Shown here in pieces: positions 32,229-44,567 of a stretch of DNA of 64,000 nucleotides. Origin of the DNA: Colias croceus (lineage: Eukaryota; Arthropoda; Insecta; Lepidoptera; Pieridae); the NCBI RefSeq assembly GCF_905220415.1, contig NC_059550.1, positions 1,552,501 to 1,616,500 on the forward strand, read 5' to 3'. The stretch's first letter is position 1; every line of letters begins with the position of its first letter. The notes beneath the pieces are model-generated. The model was given only the letters and a program-made list of their open reading frames with translations, did not search any database and was not told the DNA's origin. Made by a program: the position numbers and the translations under genes.

Positions 32229-33991
32229 CCTATGTATATAATAGATACCTAGTAAATAAATTATTTTTTTTATTACTCCGTCCATTACTATTTTTATTAC
32301 TCAGGCTCCTTTTCTTTATAGGTACTACCTATTTACATCTAAATAAATAAAAAAATTGCCAAACAATGGTTCACATAAATAATAACTACTTAACTACACT
32401 AGGTACCACACGCAATAATCTCTTAACGATTATGGAGCCATCTCAAGCGATACATCTCAATCTCATAGTCATATACCAAACGTTGCTTCGTCAAAGGCTC
32501 GGTAAATATGTTTGTGTGTATCTCAGGAACAGTCAAACAGCGTCATGCGAGGATATTAGCTTGATGATTGCAGTGAAAGGGTAGCTAAAGTAATTGTTTA
32601 AACATTATATTTTGTATCATAGTACATAGGTATCACAATATATTTATCACTATTAGAACACTTAAATAAGTAGGTAGGTAGTATTAGTTAAGTTTTCCCC
32701 ATTTTCTAGGAATAGAAAAAAAGAGGAAAACCTAAAAAAATTCTAGTGTTGAAATTTTTAATACTAAGTTTCAAAGAATTGCCCAAGGTGATGATAGAAA
32801 CTTATATATAAATCAGATAAATCAAAAAATATTATAATGCCTATTTTTATTAATATAAGCTCTAGGCATCTACTAACAATTGAGAAAAAATTATACCATC
32901 TTTCTCAAAATTTATAAAACTATTTAAAATATTAGTAGGTACTACTAAGTCATTTCATAGAGGTAAAAGTATATTTTTTAAATACCTACCTCCAATTTTT
33001 ATTAGGTAGGTACCTAATAATTTTCCCTTTGATATACTTAGGAATTATAATCTCTAATATACATTATTAATCTGTAGATCCTACTGATCTATTAAGTTAT
33101 TAACCGATAAATTAATATTTGAGGATACCTACTGTATAGTATGCACTAAGCTTGTTTGTCAGTATGTTCACGCACACGCTATGACATAAAACTCCAATTT
33201 GTGAAAACATCAGATAAAACTGTTTGTATACAACTTTTCTAATTAAAAGTTTCACTCCACGTCCGTAGTAACGGCATCATTAAATATTTTAAAGTCGTAT
33301 TAATCATGTGCATGTTTGCTGATGAAAAGATTTTTAATATTAACTAAAAAGCTAAAATAAATGTGTAACGCAAATTAAGATTAGAATCTTGTTAAAAAGT
33401 AGCTAAGTTGAATGATGAATCTATAATCTGTCTTGCTCTTGAGTAATGTAAAGAGATTACCTATCTCTTTACATTACTCAAATTGCTTTAGGAAGCCAGG
33501 TAGGTAATAACCTATATAAATTACAAAAAGTAACAATTCTTTTTTTGAACAAATTACAAGAAGGATGTAGGTAGTCGGTACCTATAGAATAATATAGTCT
33601 CTAAATAATTTGTAAAAAATTTAAACGCAAAACAAATTTAATTAGAAATAGGGAGCATTTAGGCGACATTATCGTTCCCTTTTTATTTACCAGAAAAAGG
33701 CATTTGCATTCATTTCCTCATCCATACAACTTTCTATACATCCATAGAATATTCGTGTACAAATGAGTAAGTACAAGGCTTATAAAGAAAACCCCACAGT
33801 ACCTAACACAAAATAAACGCATCGTAAAGAAAGGACATAGAATGTAAAAGACATATTAGCTAAGGGTTTTTTCCCAACCGGCCCATTTCATTACTCCTAC
33901 CCATTTAACCTATGTTTGATTAATTCTGAGGTTTTTCTACGTTATTCGTTTATATTAGCTTAGCTGTTATAGTCCTATTCTATCCTACTAA
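32229..33991. other. unannotated AT-rich region
   Basis: No gene recognised. The open frame at 32366-32584 has no domain. One strong hairpin at 33439-33481 is listed separately. Confidence 0.4.
33439..33481. other. perfect 19-bp hairpin
   Basis: TTGAGTAATGTAAAGAGAT, loop TACCT, then the exact complement ATCTCTTTACATTACTCAA. No flanking transposon termini were recognised. It may be the fused ends of a deleted palindromic element. Confidence 0.7.
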
Positions 33992-34131
33992 TCCATACTA
34001 ATATTATAAAGGACATATACTACTTTTTACCCCGGGAAATAGGATAGGTTTTATCCCAGAAATCCCACGGGAACGGGAACTATGCGGGTTTTTCTTTGAC
34101 TGTGCGAGCGAAGCTGCGGGTGGAAAGCTAG
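33992..34131 (+). mobile_element. Helitron with internal deletion, first of a head-to-tail pair
   Basis: TCCATACTAATATTATAAAG joins directly to GGACATATACTACTTTTTAC, missing about 90 bp present in the copy at 29181. It ends GGGTGGAAAGCTAG at 34131. Confidence 0.8.
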
Positions 34132-34366
34132 TATTACCTATAAATACGAAAGTTTGGGAAGATGTATGTGTATGTGTAGGTGTGTAGGTATGTTTATTAC
34201 GTTTTCACGCAAATATTACTGAACCGATTACAATGAAATTTAACACACATATAGAGGGTAACTTGGATTAACCCATAGCATAAGTTTTATCCCGAAAATT
34301 CTACGGAATGGGAACTATGCGGGGTTTTTCTTAGAAAACGCGGGCGAGCCGCGGGCGGAAAGCTAG
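34132..34366 (+). mobile_element. Helitron, second of a head-to-tail pair
   Basis: Begins right after the CTAG of the previous unit (TATTACCTATAAATACGAAA) and ends CGCGGGCGAGCCGCGGGC then GGAAAGCTAG at 34366. It belongs to the GAACCGATTACAATGAAATT family, different from its neighbour. Confidence 0.8.
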
Positions 34367-35089
34367 TTTTTGTTATAAAATTGATTATTTGATTTTTATG
34401 TCTATTTTACTTCATAAATAGATAATTGGAAAAGTCTGCGTATCCTTATTCTATACTTTATAATATATTCAATTATTTTTATAACAATTATTCAAGTGTA
34501 TTTTCATTCTATTGTTTATTTTCCATTTGATTTTCCTGGAATTCAACTCCTACCTACACACAACAGTAAAAACGTTTTAGAAACGTATAAAAATAAGGAA
34601 TGTAGGTCACAATGTAGGTATTTCTTTGTAGCGTTCCTACTCATAAATAAATAAATAAATATAAGTATTTCAATTACCCTTACTGTCTACTGAAATAATT
34701 TTTATTTTTCTCTAAAACTGAGTAACATTTTTAAAATGCGTTTTTTTAATAAATAGAGTGGTTAAAACGGAAGGTTTTATTATATAATTGGATTGTTAAA
34801 AGCCAGTAGGTATATAATAATAATTAGTAGCCCTACAGTTTACAGTTTACACTGACCTTTAACTTTTATTACTATTAGAAACTCTGATAATCTAATATAA
34901 TCGTTAGTCCACTAAGGTGTTAAATTAACACATAAATGCTCTTATAGTGAAGCCAATTTGAACATAAGCAATATCGATTAACTTCCTATTAATATGGTGT
35001 ACTAAAATGGGTCAGTTTGTATTGAAATGGGATGAGGTTTAAACCATTTTGTATTGAATTATCTAGTCTATAAATGCTCTATTTATAAG
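34367..35089. other. unannotated AT-rich region
   Basis: No gene or repeat recognised apart from a short (AAAT)n at about 34647-34661. Confidence 0.4.
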
Positions 35090-35175
35090 TCTATACTAAT
35101 ATTATAAATTTGAAGAGTTTGTTTGTTTGTTAGCTAGGAAGCGCCAATCGCAGGAACCACGGGTCCGATTCAGTT
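35090..35175 (+). mobile_element. Helitron 5' fragment
   Basis: TCTATACTAATATTATAAAT, then GAAGAGTTTGTTTGTTTGTT and CGCAGGAACCACGGGTCCGA. The 3' part is missing. Confidence 0.65.
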
Positions 35176-35890
35176 AGAGATTATTCAGGTTTTAACTAGC
35201 TGTTGCTCGCGAATTCTGCGTCATTTTATAACAACTGTTCATAATTTTTAAGGTTTCATTAAATCTGTTTATTTTATTCTTTTTCATTAATTAAATCTGA
35301 AACGTCGCTCATTCCATCTTTTTCTAGTTCTTAGTATTTAAAAAGAATGATTACGAAATTCCTAGCATTGTAATGTCCTTGTCTATAATACCTAGATCAT
35401 TTAACAGTGATTTCTTAGAATATACAAAATAATTTTCTTCTCTAATGGTTCGGCTAATATTTGTATTCTTTTGTAAGAAAATACAGCCCGTATAACTTAG
35501 TATTTTTGTCTCAAACCATCTTTATTCAATAGGCTCGAATTTGTTTTATTAATTCCCGCTGATTTTGTTTATAATAATAAATTATTTGAAGAGATAAAGC
35601 TATGTAATAGGTAATATTGTACCGATTTTCTAAGAAATGTTATAACTTTATAATTATGGTAAAAAATGAAGATTATGTTTGTTTGTTTACAATATAACTC
35701 AAAAGTTAAAAGATTAATTTAAAAACTGTTTTGGGTAATGCTTTTAATCGTTTAGACTCAATTTAAAAGGGCATAATACCTATACCTAACTCTGTAGGTT
35801 CATTTATCAAGGATTGGCGACAATAGGTACAATAATTTCAAGACTTTATATTATTGAAGCGTGTTTTAAGTTTTTATACTATATTTATTA

Positions 35891-36113
35891 CTTGCTTTCC
35901 GCCTGCGGCTTCGCCCGCGTTTTCAAAGAAAAACCCGCATAGTTCCCGTTCCCGTGGTATTTCCGGGATAAAACCTAGCCTATGTTACTCGTGGATAATG
36001 TAGCTTTCGAATGGTGAAAGAATTTTTAAAATCGGTCCAGTAGTTTATGAGCCTATTCATTACAATCAAACAAACAAACAAAGTTTTCCTCTTTATAATA
36101 TTACCTAGTGTAG
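35891..36113 (-). mobile_element. Helitron, 3' end mutated
   Basis: CCGCCTGCGGCTTCGCCCGC near the minus 3' end, GTTCCCGTTCCCGTGGTATT, and the TCGAATGGTGAAAGAATTTT block. CAAACAAACAAACAAAG near the 5' end. The internal join suggests a chimera of two Helitron families. Confidence 0.7.
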
Positions 36114-36115
36114 AT

Positions 36116-37126
36116 TATTTGAAGTCGGTTAAAATATAAATGAAAACCAAAATTCCATGAAATTATATAGCCATAGATAGCGTGGGCGGAGAATCAAACT
36201 CGCATAATAGGTACCTACATTTGACGAATGAATTTGCATTATTGGATTCCTTGGTCAGTTTAATGTGTAGATATAGCTGTAGAATTTAGTTGTTAATAGT
36301 AGGTAGATATGTGTGTTATTTAGATCATTTATATTGTGGAGTATTATTTTATAGATAGAGCATTAAAACTTTAAAATTTATTGAGTTTTATTCCTATTAT
36401 GGATATTAATATGGGTCATTTTTGTTTCTTACACATATCTATCACATACGTATTGATTCATCAATTAAATATTCTGTGAGATGAAATAAGAGTAGGTATC
36501 TATAATTTCTCAAAAAAATAACAAAATTATTAAATACATATTTCAGAAGACGGGCACGTACCTATTGCAGCTTGGCAATATTGCTAATTTTAAGGTCGGT
36601 TGCAGAGCTTCACCGACCATCAGTGCGTACGTCAGTCGCGCTTGTCTTATATATGGAAATACGCGTGCGTGTGGTCGGTCTAGCTACGAACGGTTTTATG
36701 AATGTGTTAAAACTGCAAACTATTACGTCTCAAGTATTCTGCGGATTAAATAGTTATTAATATTTTCACTATAAAGTGCCTTTAATTTTAAAAATAATAA
36801 CGCATATTATACTATCTATATCTATATCTACCTACTCCGACATAAAACAGTACCTATACCTAACTACATAAAACAGGTACCTAGTACATTACAAAATCAA
36901 ACCAGATTTTAAACTCAATTCCAATACCACCAAAAGTACCTACTAAATCGCATTCACGCGGAAACCACAGATTCAATAATAGTTACTATCGATATTGAAC
37001 CGCGAATGAATGATCCAATCAAATCATGCCCGGATTTGGGAGAATTCTAATTCCTAAGTAGACATTATTGGCGTAATATTATTGGCCTCAACAAGCCTAA
37101 CGTAAATTTTTTTTCAGATGTACGTA
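36116..37126. other. unannotated region with a GC-richer patch
   Basis: No confident feature. 36545-36700 is GC-richer with overlapping short open frames in two frames and may be a fragment of an unrecognised element. Confidence 0.35.
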
Positions 37127-37308
37127 ATCATAATATTATAAAGAGGGTCTTCCGCCGCGTCAGTCTGTTCGCAATTAACTCATATACTACTACACCGATT
37201 TTCATTCTGTTTCCTTCAATGGAGAGCGTGTTTCTCGAGAAACAGTTTAGTGAATAAATTGTTAAGTTGTAGATAACGAGGGCGAAGCAGCAGACGGAAT
37301 GATAGTAA
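37127..37308 (+). mobile_element. degenerate Helitron
   Basis: TCATAATATTATAAAGAGGG start, CCGCGTCAGTCTGTTCGC, and GAGGGCGAAGCAGCAGACGG at the end, where CTAG is lost (ATAG). Confidence 0.5.
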
Positions 37309-37338
37309 AGTAAATAGTACCTATCTACCTGTAATAAC

Positions 37339-37525
37339 TGCCTCTTTGGTACAGTGGTTGACGCATGAGCGTAGAGCCTAGAGGTCATGGGTTCGATTCC
37401 CGGGCTGAGATGGAGAAAAAAATTGTCTCGGTTGGCAGGACACAGAATACTGATCACCTAAAAGAAAATCGATCAGTTAAACAGATATATGATGCATCTG
37501 CCCCTTACCCCACTAGGGGACACTT
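37339..37525 (+). mobile_element. tRNA-derived SINE
   Basis: A box TTGGTACAGTGGTTGACGC, B box GGTTCGATTCCCGG, tail CCCTTACCCCACTAGGGGAC. Flanked by TACCTGTAATAAC (37326-37338) and TACCTCTAATAAC (37526-37538), a 13-bp target duplication with one change. Same family as the two at 19 kb. Confidence 0.88.
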
Positions 37526-37671
37526 TACCTCTAATAACAGAACACGTTTCAAGACTTTGGCATTCACACATTCATTTTCCTTTTCCTGTAAAATACCTAC
37601 CTACTGACATTTCAAAGCAAAATAACATCAAATAAAAAAGTGTGCATGTAGGTACTAGTGTACACACGTAA

Positions 37672-37857
37672 GAAGTGAAACTTCTTTATGACCTTATTTT
37701 TCAAAAAATAATTTACTATATGCAACTTTACAGAAATACGTCGAATCACGCGTGGTAGGGATAAGAAAAAGAAGGCGCGTAACGGAAAAATGTCACGCAT
37801 AACGAAAAAAATGTTACATTAAATTTTATTCCAACCCCGATAAAGAAGTTTCACTTC
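37672..37857 (+). mobile_element. MITE with GAAGTGAAACTTCTTTAT termini
   Basis: GAAGTGAAACTTCTTTAT at the left is matched by ATAAAGAAGTTTCACTTC at the right. An inverted copy with the same interior (CACGCGTGGTAGGGATAAG) lies at 43012-43201. Homology continues outside the termini on one side (TACTAGTGTACACACGTAAG), so the mobile unit may be larger. Confidence 0.65.
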
Positions 37858-39316
37858 AATAAATTCCCAATAAACAGAAAATGTAACTAATTAGCGTCTT
37901 TTAAATCCAAAAATACAAACATTTACCCAAACAAATCCACTTAGATGAACGCCGCATCCAAAATTAATTGTCTTGTTTCCGCCATTTGCAATGCAGATTT
38001 CTACATCTTGTAAACTTACGGATTCAGAGCCCGTGTGTAATATTATTATCAGCTAGTTATCTAACAGTTAGGTGAAGTTTGCGAATGTTATTTGGTTTGA
38101 TGATTTCTTGATTATTCTCTGACCTATGTATGATTGTATCATTCTAATACAAGTTACAAATCTTAATATAAAACGATAATATATCGGAGATTCCGTTAAT
38201 CCATGGATTTTGATGTGAAAGAATACATCGAAGATTGCATTAATACATGGATATGTTTGCACCTTTTTACGCTCTATATTATAGAGTCTATAATTACAAG
38301 AATTTTATTACTAGCGTTAGCTTATGTTATAAAGAATAATAATTATATGCCACATTGATTATTTATTCCAATGATGTAATATTCTATGTACAATGGTTAC
38401 ATAAGTAAAATAGTTCATCAATCATCAATCGTGCAAACAAACATAACAACAATGCAATATATAGGTATGTTATATACAGTCATACAAACTTACAACCCTG
38501 TAATTTCTCATTCAAATAACCTATTAACTAAATAATAACAAATGGTCCAAATTAGTAGGTCCTGTTTACTGAGGGTCCTATGTACCTAATCAATTCAATG
38601 GGGGCTTTTGGCAACGTTGCTCCTTTAACCAATATTCCTGAGATCTTACGTAGGATAATATTCTTTATTATAATGAGCAAAAATAAGGCAAAAATTGAAT
38701 GAAATTCTGCCTTTAGTCCGACTGCAGATTTTTTGCCTGTAACATTTTTATGAAAATTTCAATGCTTTGAATTTCTTTAAATAAATTAGATATTATTATG
38801 CGACATTAATTATTATTTTTCATTATTTTGACGATTTAAAGGCACTTTTAATCGAAATTTGAATTAATAAATTTTTGAGTTTAATATCTATATGTACATA
38901 CACTAAAGATCTGATCAAAAAATATTGGCTACTTTTTATTGAACATAAATTCAAACAAGTTGAAATAGTATACCTAGCATATACATTATACAATTATACA
39001 TACCTACATAGTTACTACGCGCACAAATTTATATCTAAAACGGCTTTTCAGGGCTCTTCATAAATAAATTATTATTATAACATCTTTATACTAGCCAAGG
39101 TCATTCGACAAAGACACCTCTATGGCCCACGTCTTTATAATACCTTCATTGTTAAAGGTTTCTGTTGGGCAAGTAAAGGGCAAACACTTGGAAGATTTAT
39201 GTCTGAATTTTTTGGCCTACAGGTGACCTTTTGTGACAAATTTGTACAGGGCTTTGCTCTTATTTAAATGGTTCCTTTATGATTGTATTTATTTCAATTT
39301 TACTTTTATGTTATTA
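37858..39316. other. unannotated AT-rich region
   Basis: No gene, RNA gene or repeat recognised. Confidence 0.4.
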
Positions 39317-39469
39317 CTAGCTGCTCCGCGCGGTTTCACCCCCGTGCCTTTCCTCGATAACTGAGCTATCTAACAGCGAAAGAATTTTTCAAATCGGACC
39401 AGTAGTTCCCGAGATTAGCGCGTTCAAACAAACAAACAAACTCTTCAGCTTTATTATATTAGTAATAGA
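39317..39469 (-). mobile_element. non-autonomous Helitron, shortened
   Basis: CTAG at 39317, CCGCGCGGTTTCACC hairpin, GGACCAGTAGTTCCCGAGAT, GCGCGTTCAAACAAACAAAC and the 5' end near 39468. About 50 bp shorter than full copies. Confidence 0.78.
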
Positions 39470-40039
39470 TTATTTACTGGCTAATATAATATGTACAAGA
39501 TTTGTAGATTGAAATAAGTAGGTAAGAGATAAATATTTTATGAGTACCTATGTTTCTTTTTAAATAACTTAACAAAGCCCCTTCACAAATATGGATAGAA
39601 TTTTGTAAAACTAATAGACCAATATAAACTCAAAAATATATGTCATAAACTATATGTCCCGTTCTGGGATTTAAAATGGAGTGGTGCATACAACAACTAT
39701 TTCGTTGACTGATAGTAGGTGCTTTTTAACCCGTACTATCTTTCTGCTATTGTTTAGGTACGATATTTTATAATATAAAAAACCGAAACGAATTAAAAAT
39801 CGCTGTTATTTTAAAACCTACTTCAAGAAACTGAGGTTTAATATTCCTTGGTTTTGTTGATGTTCACCAATTGGCAATTACTCATTTATTTAAGAGATTT
39901 CATTGTATTTAAAGAAAAACGTTTAAAAGTATCTATGTTGTTTTAATAATAATAATTAATAAGTATCTATATTGGAGATTGGAGAGAGCGAAAAACGTAC
40001 CACTAGCACCCACACTATTTAGTACTTAATTAAAAAAGA

Positions 40040-40180
40040 GAGAAAATTCAAAATATAAAAAACCATAAATTTATAAAGAATAGAAAAAATTCGATCACGA
40101 GACGAACGAACCCGCATCCTTTCGCGCCATTCCGGGGCGGATGCCTGACCAATTCGGCCACTCGTGAGTCGTGACCCGCC
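40040..40180 (-). mobile_element. tRNA-like SINE (same type as 23784)
   Basis: Read on the minus strand: A-box-like GAGTGGCCGAATTGGTCAGG, B-box-like GCGGGTTCGTTCGTC, GATCGAATTTTTTC and TATTCTTTATAAAT. The tail extends toward 40040. The B box is degenerate, so it is unlikely to be transcribed now. Confidence 0.5.
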
Positions 40181-40784
40181 AGAGCAATCGCTTTGTATAT
40201 ATATATTATGCTGCTTAAATGCTTTTTTTTATTTTATTTGAATGCCATAAAACCAAAAATATCAATTTCAACATATAAAAAACAGTTTTGAAAAAAATAT
40301 AGAACCATTCAATTAAAAGACATAACCGTAGTACCTTTGTATTATACATATTAGAGTACCTAAAAATACAAATACAAAGAAAAACATAAATAGGCAATTC
40401 TTAACACCTTGCGTAAGGTCATCTTTTATGTGATAACACCCTTTAACCTCAATCATTAGTCTAGCCTGTGACACGAATAAGATTTCGTCTAGACAAGTTG
40501 TATATTGAATAACAAGAACTAACAAATTTATATTTTTATACGCAAATGTTGAAATATAATTGCATTGAAAATTATTTGTTTTTGTTTTTCATTTATATTT
40601 TACAATTTCAAAGGAAATTTAAGAGAAAATTTTGCTGAAGTTTATTTTTTTTTTATTAGACGACTTCAATTTCATTTTTCTAACACTACGTAAGTATATA
40701 AAAATACGAAATATCCTTGTTTCAAAACAGGTAAAGTAACAGAAAACCTGGTAAAGTCAATATCGGTAGAGTTTTATAAATCTA
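40181..40784. other. unannotated AT-rich region
   Basis: No feature supported. Open frames at 40215-40525 are AT-rich noise. Confidence 0.35.
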
Positions 40785-40962
40785 CTAGCTTACCGCCCGC
40801 GGCTTCGCCCGCTTTGTCTAAAACCTTCCTCTTGAATCAATCTATCTATTTAAAAAAAACCGCATCAAAATCCGTTGCGTAGTTTTAAAGAATTAAGCAT
40901 ACAAAGCCTCAAAGGGACATAGGGACAAAGAAAGCGACTTTGTTTTATATACTATGTAGTGA
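40785..40962 (-). mobile_element. Helitron (TCACTACATAGT family)
   Basis: Minus-strand 5' end TCACTACATAGTATATAAAAC near 40962, GTCGCTTTCTTTGTCC, and 3' end GCGGGCGAAGCCGCGGGCGG TAAGCTAG at 40785. A second Helitron lineage, also at 45186, 54761 and 59147. Confidence 0.8.
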
Positions 40963-41458
40963 CGTAATGTTATACGGGGCACCTTAAGGTCCGCTTACAC
41001 ACTTGAACATGTCCTTATTTTTGCATTTTAGGAACACTGCATTTAGATAAAGGAATAAATAAACACTAAAATCCAGAGCAAACAGCAACTCCTACCTAGG
41101 TGTTACAAATAAAATTTTATATACCTTCATTCGTATAAAAATACGTTACAAATTCTTAGAGCATATTTTCACATAAGTGAAGTTCAGCAGGTGACTCGGG
41201 TTCAGGTTACATTTGACGGACGCCTGTTAAAACTTTAAATATAACTTTTCTTAGAGCAAGGTATATTTCTATTCGTGCAATTTATTTATTTGAAAACTTC
41301 AAACGGGAATACCTACTCAAATACGCAAAGTTTTGAACGCGGTAGTGAATGGTAATAAAATTATGGACTGTGAAAAATATTAGACTAGCTGTGGCTCGCA
41401 GATAAAGCTATAGGTAAAAACCTTCAGTATGTAAGTATTTCAACCTTTTATTTTTAAA

Positions 41459-41689
41459 TCTATACTAATATTATAAAGAGGAAAGGTTTGTAATTATGTA
41501 TGTTGTGTATGTAAGTATGGTTTTCACGCATAAACCACTGGACCGTTTTCAAAAATTCTTTCACCATTAGAAAGCTGCATCTTCACTGAGCAACATAGGC
41601 TAGATTTTATCCCGGAAATTTCACGGTAACGGGTACTATATGCGCGTTTTTCTTTTAAAACGCGGACGAGGCCGCAGGCGGAAAGCTAG
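41459..41689 (+). mobile_element. non-autonomous Helitron (AGAGGAAAGGTTTGT family)
   Basis: TCTATACTAATATTATAAAG start, ACCGTTTTCAAAAATTCTTT, and CGCGGACGAGGCCGCAGGCG then GAAAGCTAG|T. Full length, 231 bp. Confidence 0.85.
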
Positions 41690-42067
41690 TAACGAATATA
41701 GTTTGAAAAACTAAAAAACACGCTTTCAGATATAGATAGATTTATAGATGATAATGATAAGATGATAATATTTCAGATTATACAATAGTTCTTGTAGTAA
41801 CGAATGGCCAAGCCACATTTTGACTAAGGTGTAGAGTTTGTGAAGTTAGACCTTGTAGAGTTAGGGCGTGTAGTGTTAGAAGCTTGGCTCTACATGAGAT
41901 CTGATAACTTTTTGACAGTGCGAGTCATATGGGCTCGTCTTGGCAACAATTTTACATGAAAATGTTTTTGGTGGGATTTCATTTCTTTTTGTAAGTTGTT
42001 TGTAACAAAATTTTATATGTCAATTAAATTTTTTTATAACAAGGAGTACATAATATACATATATATA
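41690..42067. other. unannotated, with a short imperfect tandem
   Basis: GTGTAGAGTTTGTGAAGTTA, CTTGTAGAGTTAGG and GTGTAGTGTTAGAAG at 41830-41882 form an imperfect ~18-bp tandem. Nothing else seen. Confidence 0.35.
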
Positions 42068-42570
42068 TCTAGGGGAACCAAGTTTTAGATTATTAGATTA
42101 GACCTCTAGCGTCATCAAAATTTAATTTAAAAAATTACAGGTCTCATACAAACTCCCATCTCCTAGTTTAAGGGGTTGGGGGATGAAAGTTACAAGTTTT
42201 ATAATTTTTTTGTTGTTTGTGTGCTAATACTAGCTTACATACAAAATTTCAGCTTTCTAGGTCATTAGGAAATACCTTAAGAATTTTGATGATCATCAGT
42301 GAGTCAGTGACGAAATTAGCGTTTTTTAGATATAAATAAAATCTGAAGTATAAAAGCTAATGTAATTAAAACTTAATATGTTCAATAAGTCCGCTATTGA
42401 CAATATATCCCGAAAATTTTGTTGATCTAGCATAATCCAAACCCAAGTTATGAGGGTTCAAAAAAACGTCGAAGCGCTTCGAGAAAAGGTAGGTAGTGCC
42501 CGTCGCTTGTTCGCTTGGCTCGTCTTGGCGGGGGCACTACCGTGCCCCCAGATGCATATAGATATCCTAG
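42068..42570 (+). mobile_element. probable Helitron of a different family (~500 bp)
   Basis: TCTAGGGGAACCAAGTTTTA at the 5' side. CATCAGTGAGTCAGTGACG internally (42295-42312). A perfect 8-bp GC hairpin GGGGGCAC-TACC-GTGCCCCC at 42530-42549, then CCTAG|T at 42566-42570. Hairpin-to-CTAG distance is about 17 bases. Boundaries tentative. Confidence 0.5.
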
Positions 42571-42639
42571 TTCCTAGGTAATGTATAATTTTCGTCGGAC
42601 CTTTAAATGTCTTAAATGTCTTACCTTTCCGATTGCTAT

Positions 42640-42790
42640 TTAAGAAATGCATATATTTCCTAGAAAATGTGTATTAAATAATTTATTTCACACATTTCCG
42701 TGCGATTATAGGAATTGTATACATTTCCTAGGAATTGTATACAATGACGGTTTACATACATTTCCGTTAACACATATAAATACATTAATC
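42640..42790. repeat. short imperfect repeats (ACATTTCC / GGAATTGTATAC)
   Basis: ATATTTCCTAG, ACATTTCCGTG, ACATTTCCTAGG and ACATTTCCGTTA recur, with GGAATTGTATACA twice about 20 bp apart. Possibly a small tandem array. Confidence 0.45.
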
Positions 42791-43011
42791 GAGTAATGTT
42801 TAGTTTGTTCCAAGACACATTTGAATCTCCGTGCTAATTAATTCCAATCCTGACAAATAAAGGGTTGTTTGTCAAGCCTGTTCTGTTTGTATCTGTATTT
42901 CAGCGTTTGTTTCAATGGAATCGTAGTTAAATATCTATATGGGATGGTTTAATTTAAAATTTGGTTAAGTTGATGGAGTTTGTAATGTTTTGTATGTAGT
43001 GACATTTTTTT

Positions 43012-43201
43012 GAAGTGAAACTTCTTTATCGGGGTTGGAAAAAAATTTAGTGTAATATTTTTTCGTTACGCGTGACATTTTTCCGTTACGCGCCATCTTT
43101 TTCTTATCCCTACCACGCGTGATTCGATTGTCTTTCTGTAAAGTTGCATATAGTAAATTATTTTTTGAAAAATAAGGTCATAAAGAAGTTCCTTTCACTT
43201 C
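43012..43201 (-). mobile_element. MITE with GAAGTGAAACTTC termini, inverted copy of 37672-37857
   Basis: GAAGTGAAACTTCTTTATCG at the left. The right end is AAAGAAGTTCCTTTCACTTC with a few changed bases. Homology continues rightward (TTACGTGTGTACACTAGTAC), as in the partner copy. Confidence 0.65.
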
Positions 43202-43223
43202 TTACGTGTGTACACTAGTACAC

Positions 43224-44201
43224 AGACATATTTTTTTTATTATCATGCATACCTAATTTAACAAGTTCATAGATGCACAACGTAAAATACTAGAGTTGTT
43301 ACAATATTAGATATATAGGTGGTTTGAACATTTTAAGTTATGAAAGAAAAATAAGTAATTGAAAATCTAGACGATATTATGAACGTACCAATTTGAAATT
43401 CTAATTTAAATTAACTTCATTTGCCTCTGGTTTAAACAAATACTGTTATTTTATTAGGCTTATACATTTTATACGCAAAACGGACTCCAAATTATGAGCA
43501 ATAAAGTTAATTTTTTAATTCAAAAAACAGGACTATTACCTTGACTTATTTTTACATCTGATTTCGAGTGAGTTATTTTTGTGACAGTCTCATAAAGTGC
43601 TTTTGAATTATAACCCTTATTATAGAGGTATTGAGTTTGATTTCCACTATAAACCAATAAGATCTCAATGTAAGGAATCATAAAGTCTGCTGTTTAACCA
43701 TTTTCCATACAATTTTCAAGACGTGTTATTCACTTAGGTCGACTAAAGTTGTATTATTTTAAAAATACCTACATGATCAATACAAAGTAAATTGATGTAT
43801 CGTCATTAATAGACACAAACACACAGCTTTCAAAGGGCAAAAGAAAACCAAGATTTACGAGAAGTCGCACAGGTTTTTTCCTAATTCGGATTTGTTTATT
43901 TTCTACAGGAATGAAAAGAAATGGTGAATGTTCCCCGTTTTATTGCCGTAATCTTAATCTCCCTTGCTTATAAAATACGATGTCTTTCTTTATTTCGCCC
44001 CGTCATGTCTCGTAAAATAAATAATTACAGTAGGAAAATAACATCCATAAAATATGAATGTATGTTTATGTCTAAAAATGGTTTCATTAATTAATGTTTG
44101 ATACGATTTGTTGTAAGTTTATTTTGTTACGCTCGTTAATTTCAATAGGATTTTGTTGGTTGTTACGTGATAAGCTTTTAGCGTCATTATAATATGTTTA
44201 A
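43224..44201. other. unannotated AT-rich region
   Basis: No confident feature. TTTATTTTCTACAG at 43896-43909 is a fair acceptor-like tract, but no matching donor of quality follows. Confidence 0.35.
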
Positions 44202-44298
44202 CTAGCTATGTTTTTCAAATCGGACCAGTAGTTCCTGAGATAAGCGCGTTCAAACAAACAAACAAACAAACTCTTCAGCTTTATAATATTAGTATACC
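44202..44298 (-). mobile_element. Helitron with large internal deletion
   Basis: CTAG at 44202 joins quickly to TTTTTCAAATCGGACCAGTA; the 3' hairpin is lost. GCGCGTTCAAACAAACAAAC and the 5' end TATAATATTAGTATA are kept. Confidence 0.7.
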
Positions 44299-44567
44299 TA
44301 CCTAGATTTGTGTGTAACAAACTCTTGTTCAAAATCACTCGATTTTTATAGTTTTTTTAGTAGAGAGGACTATAAACAAACTTTTAAACTCAATTCAATT
44401 TTTAATCTTGTTATTCCTTTGCACTTTTCTGTAACCTTTTAAATTCACATCTCTGTATAGAGTATGTGTCTTAGATCGTAAAATGGACTTATCTCTAGTA
44501 GAATTTGACTTTGAAATTTGAAACCTTGTAGTGGCCCTGATTTGTCCTGACCCTGGTTTTAGAGTAA

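Noticed and set aside
37128..37457. 109-codon minus-strand frame
   Set aside because: Crosses a degenerate Helitron and a SINE; no domain.
43896..43960. Exon-like acceptor TTTATTTTCTACAG
   Set aside because: No good donor follows and no frame looks protein-like.
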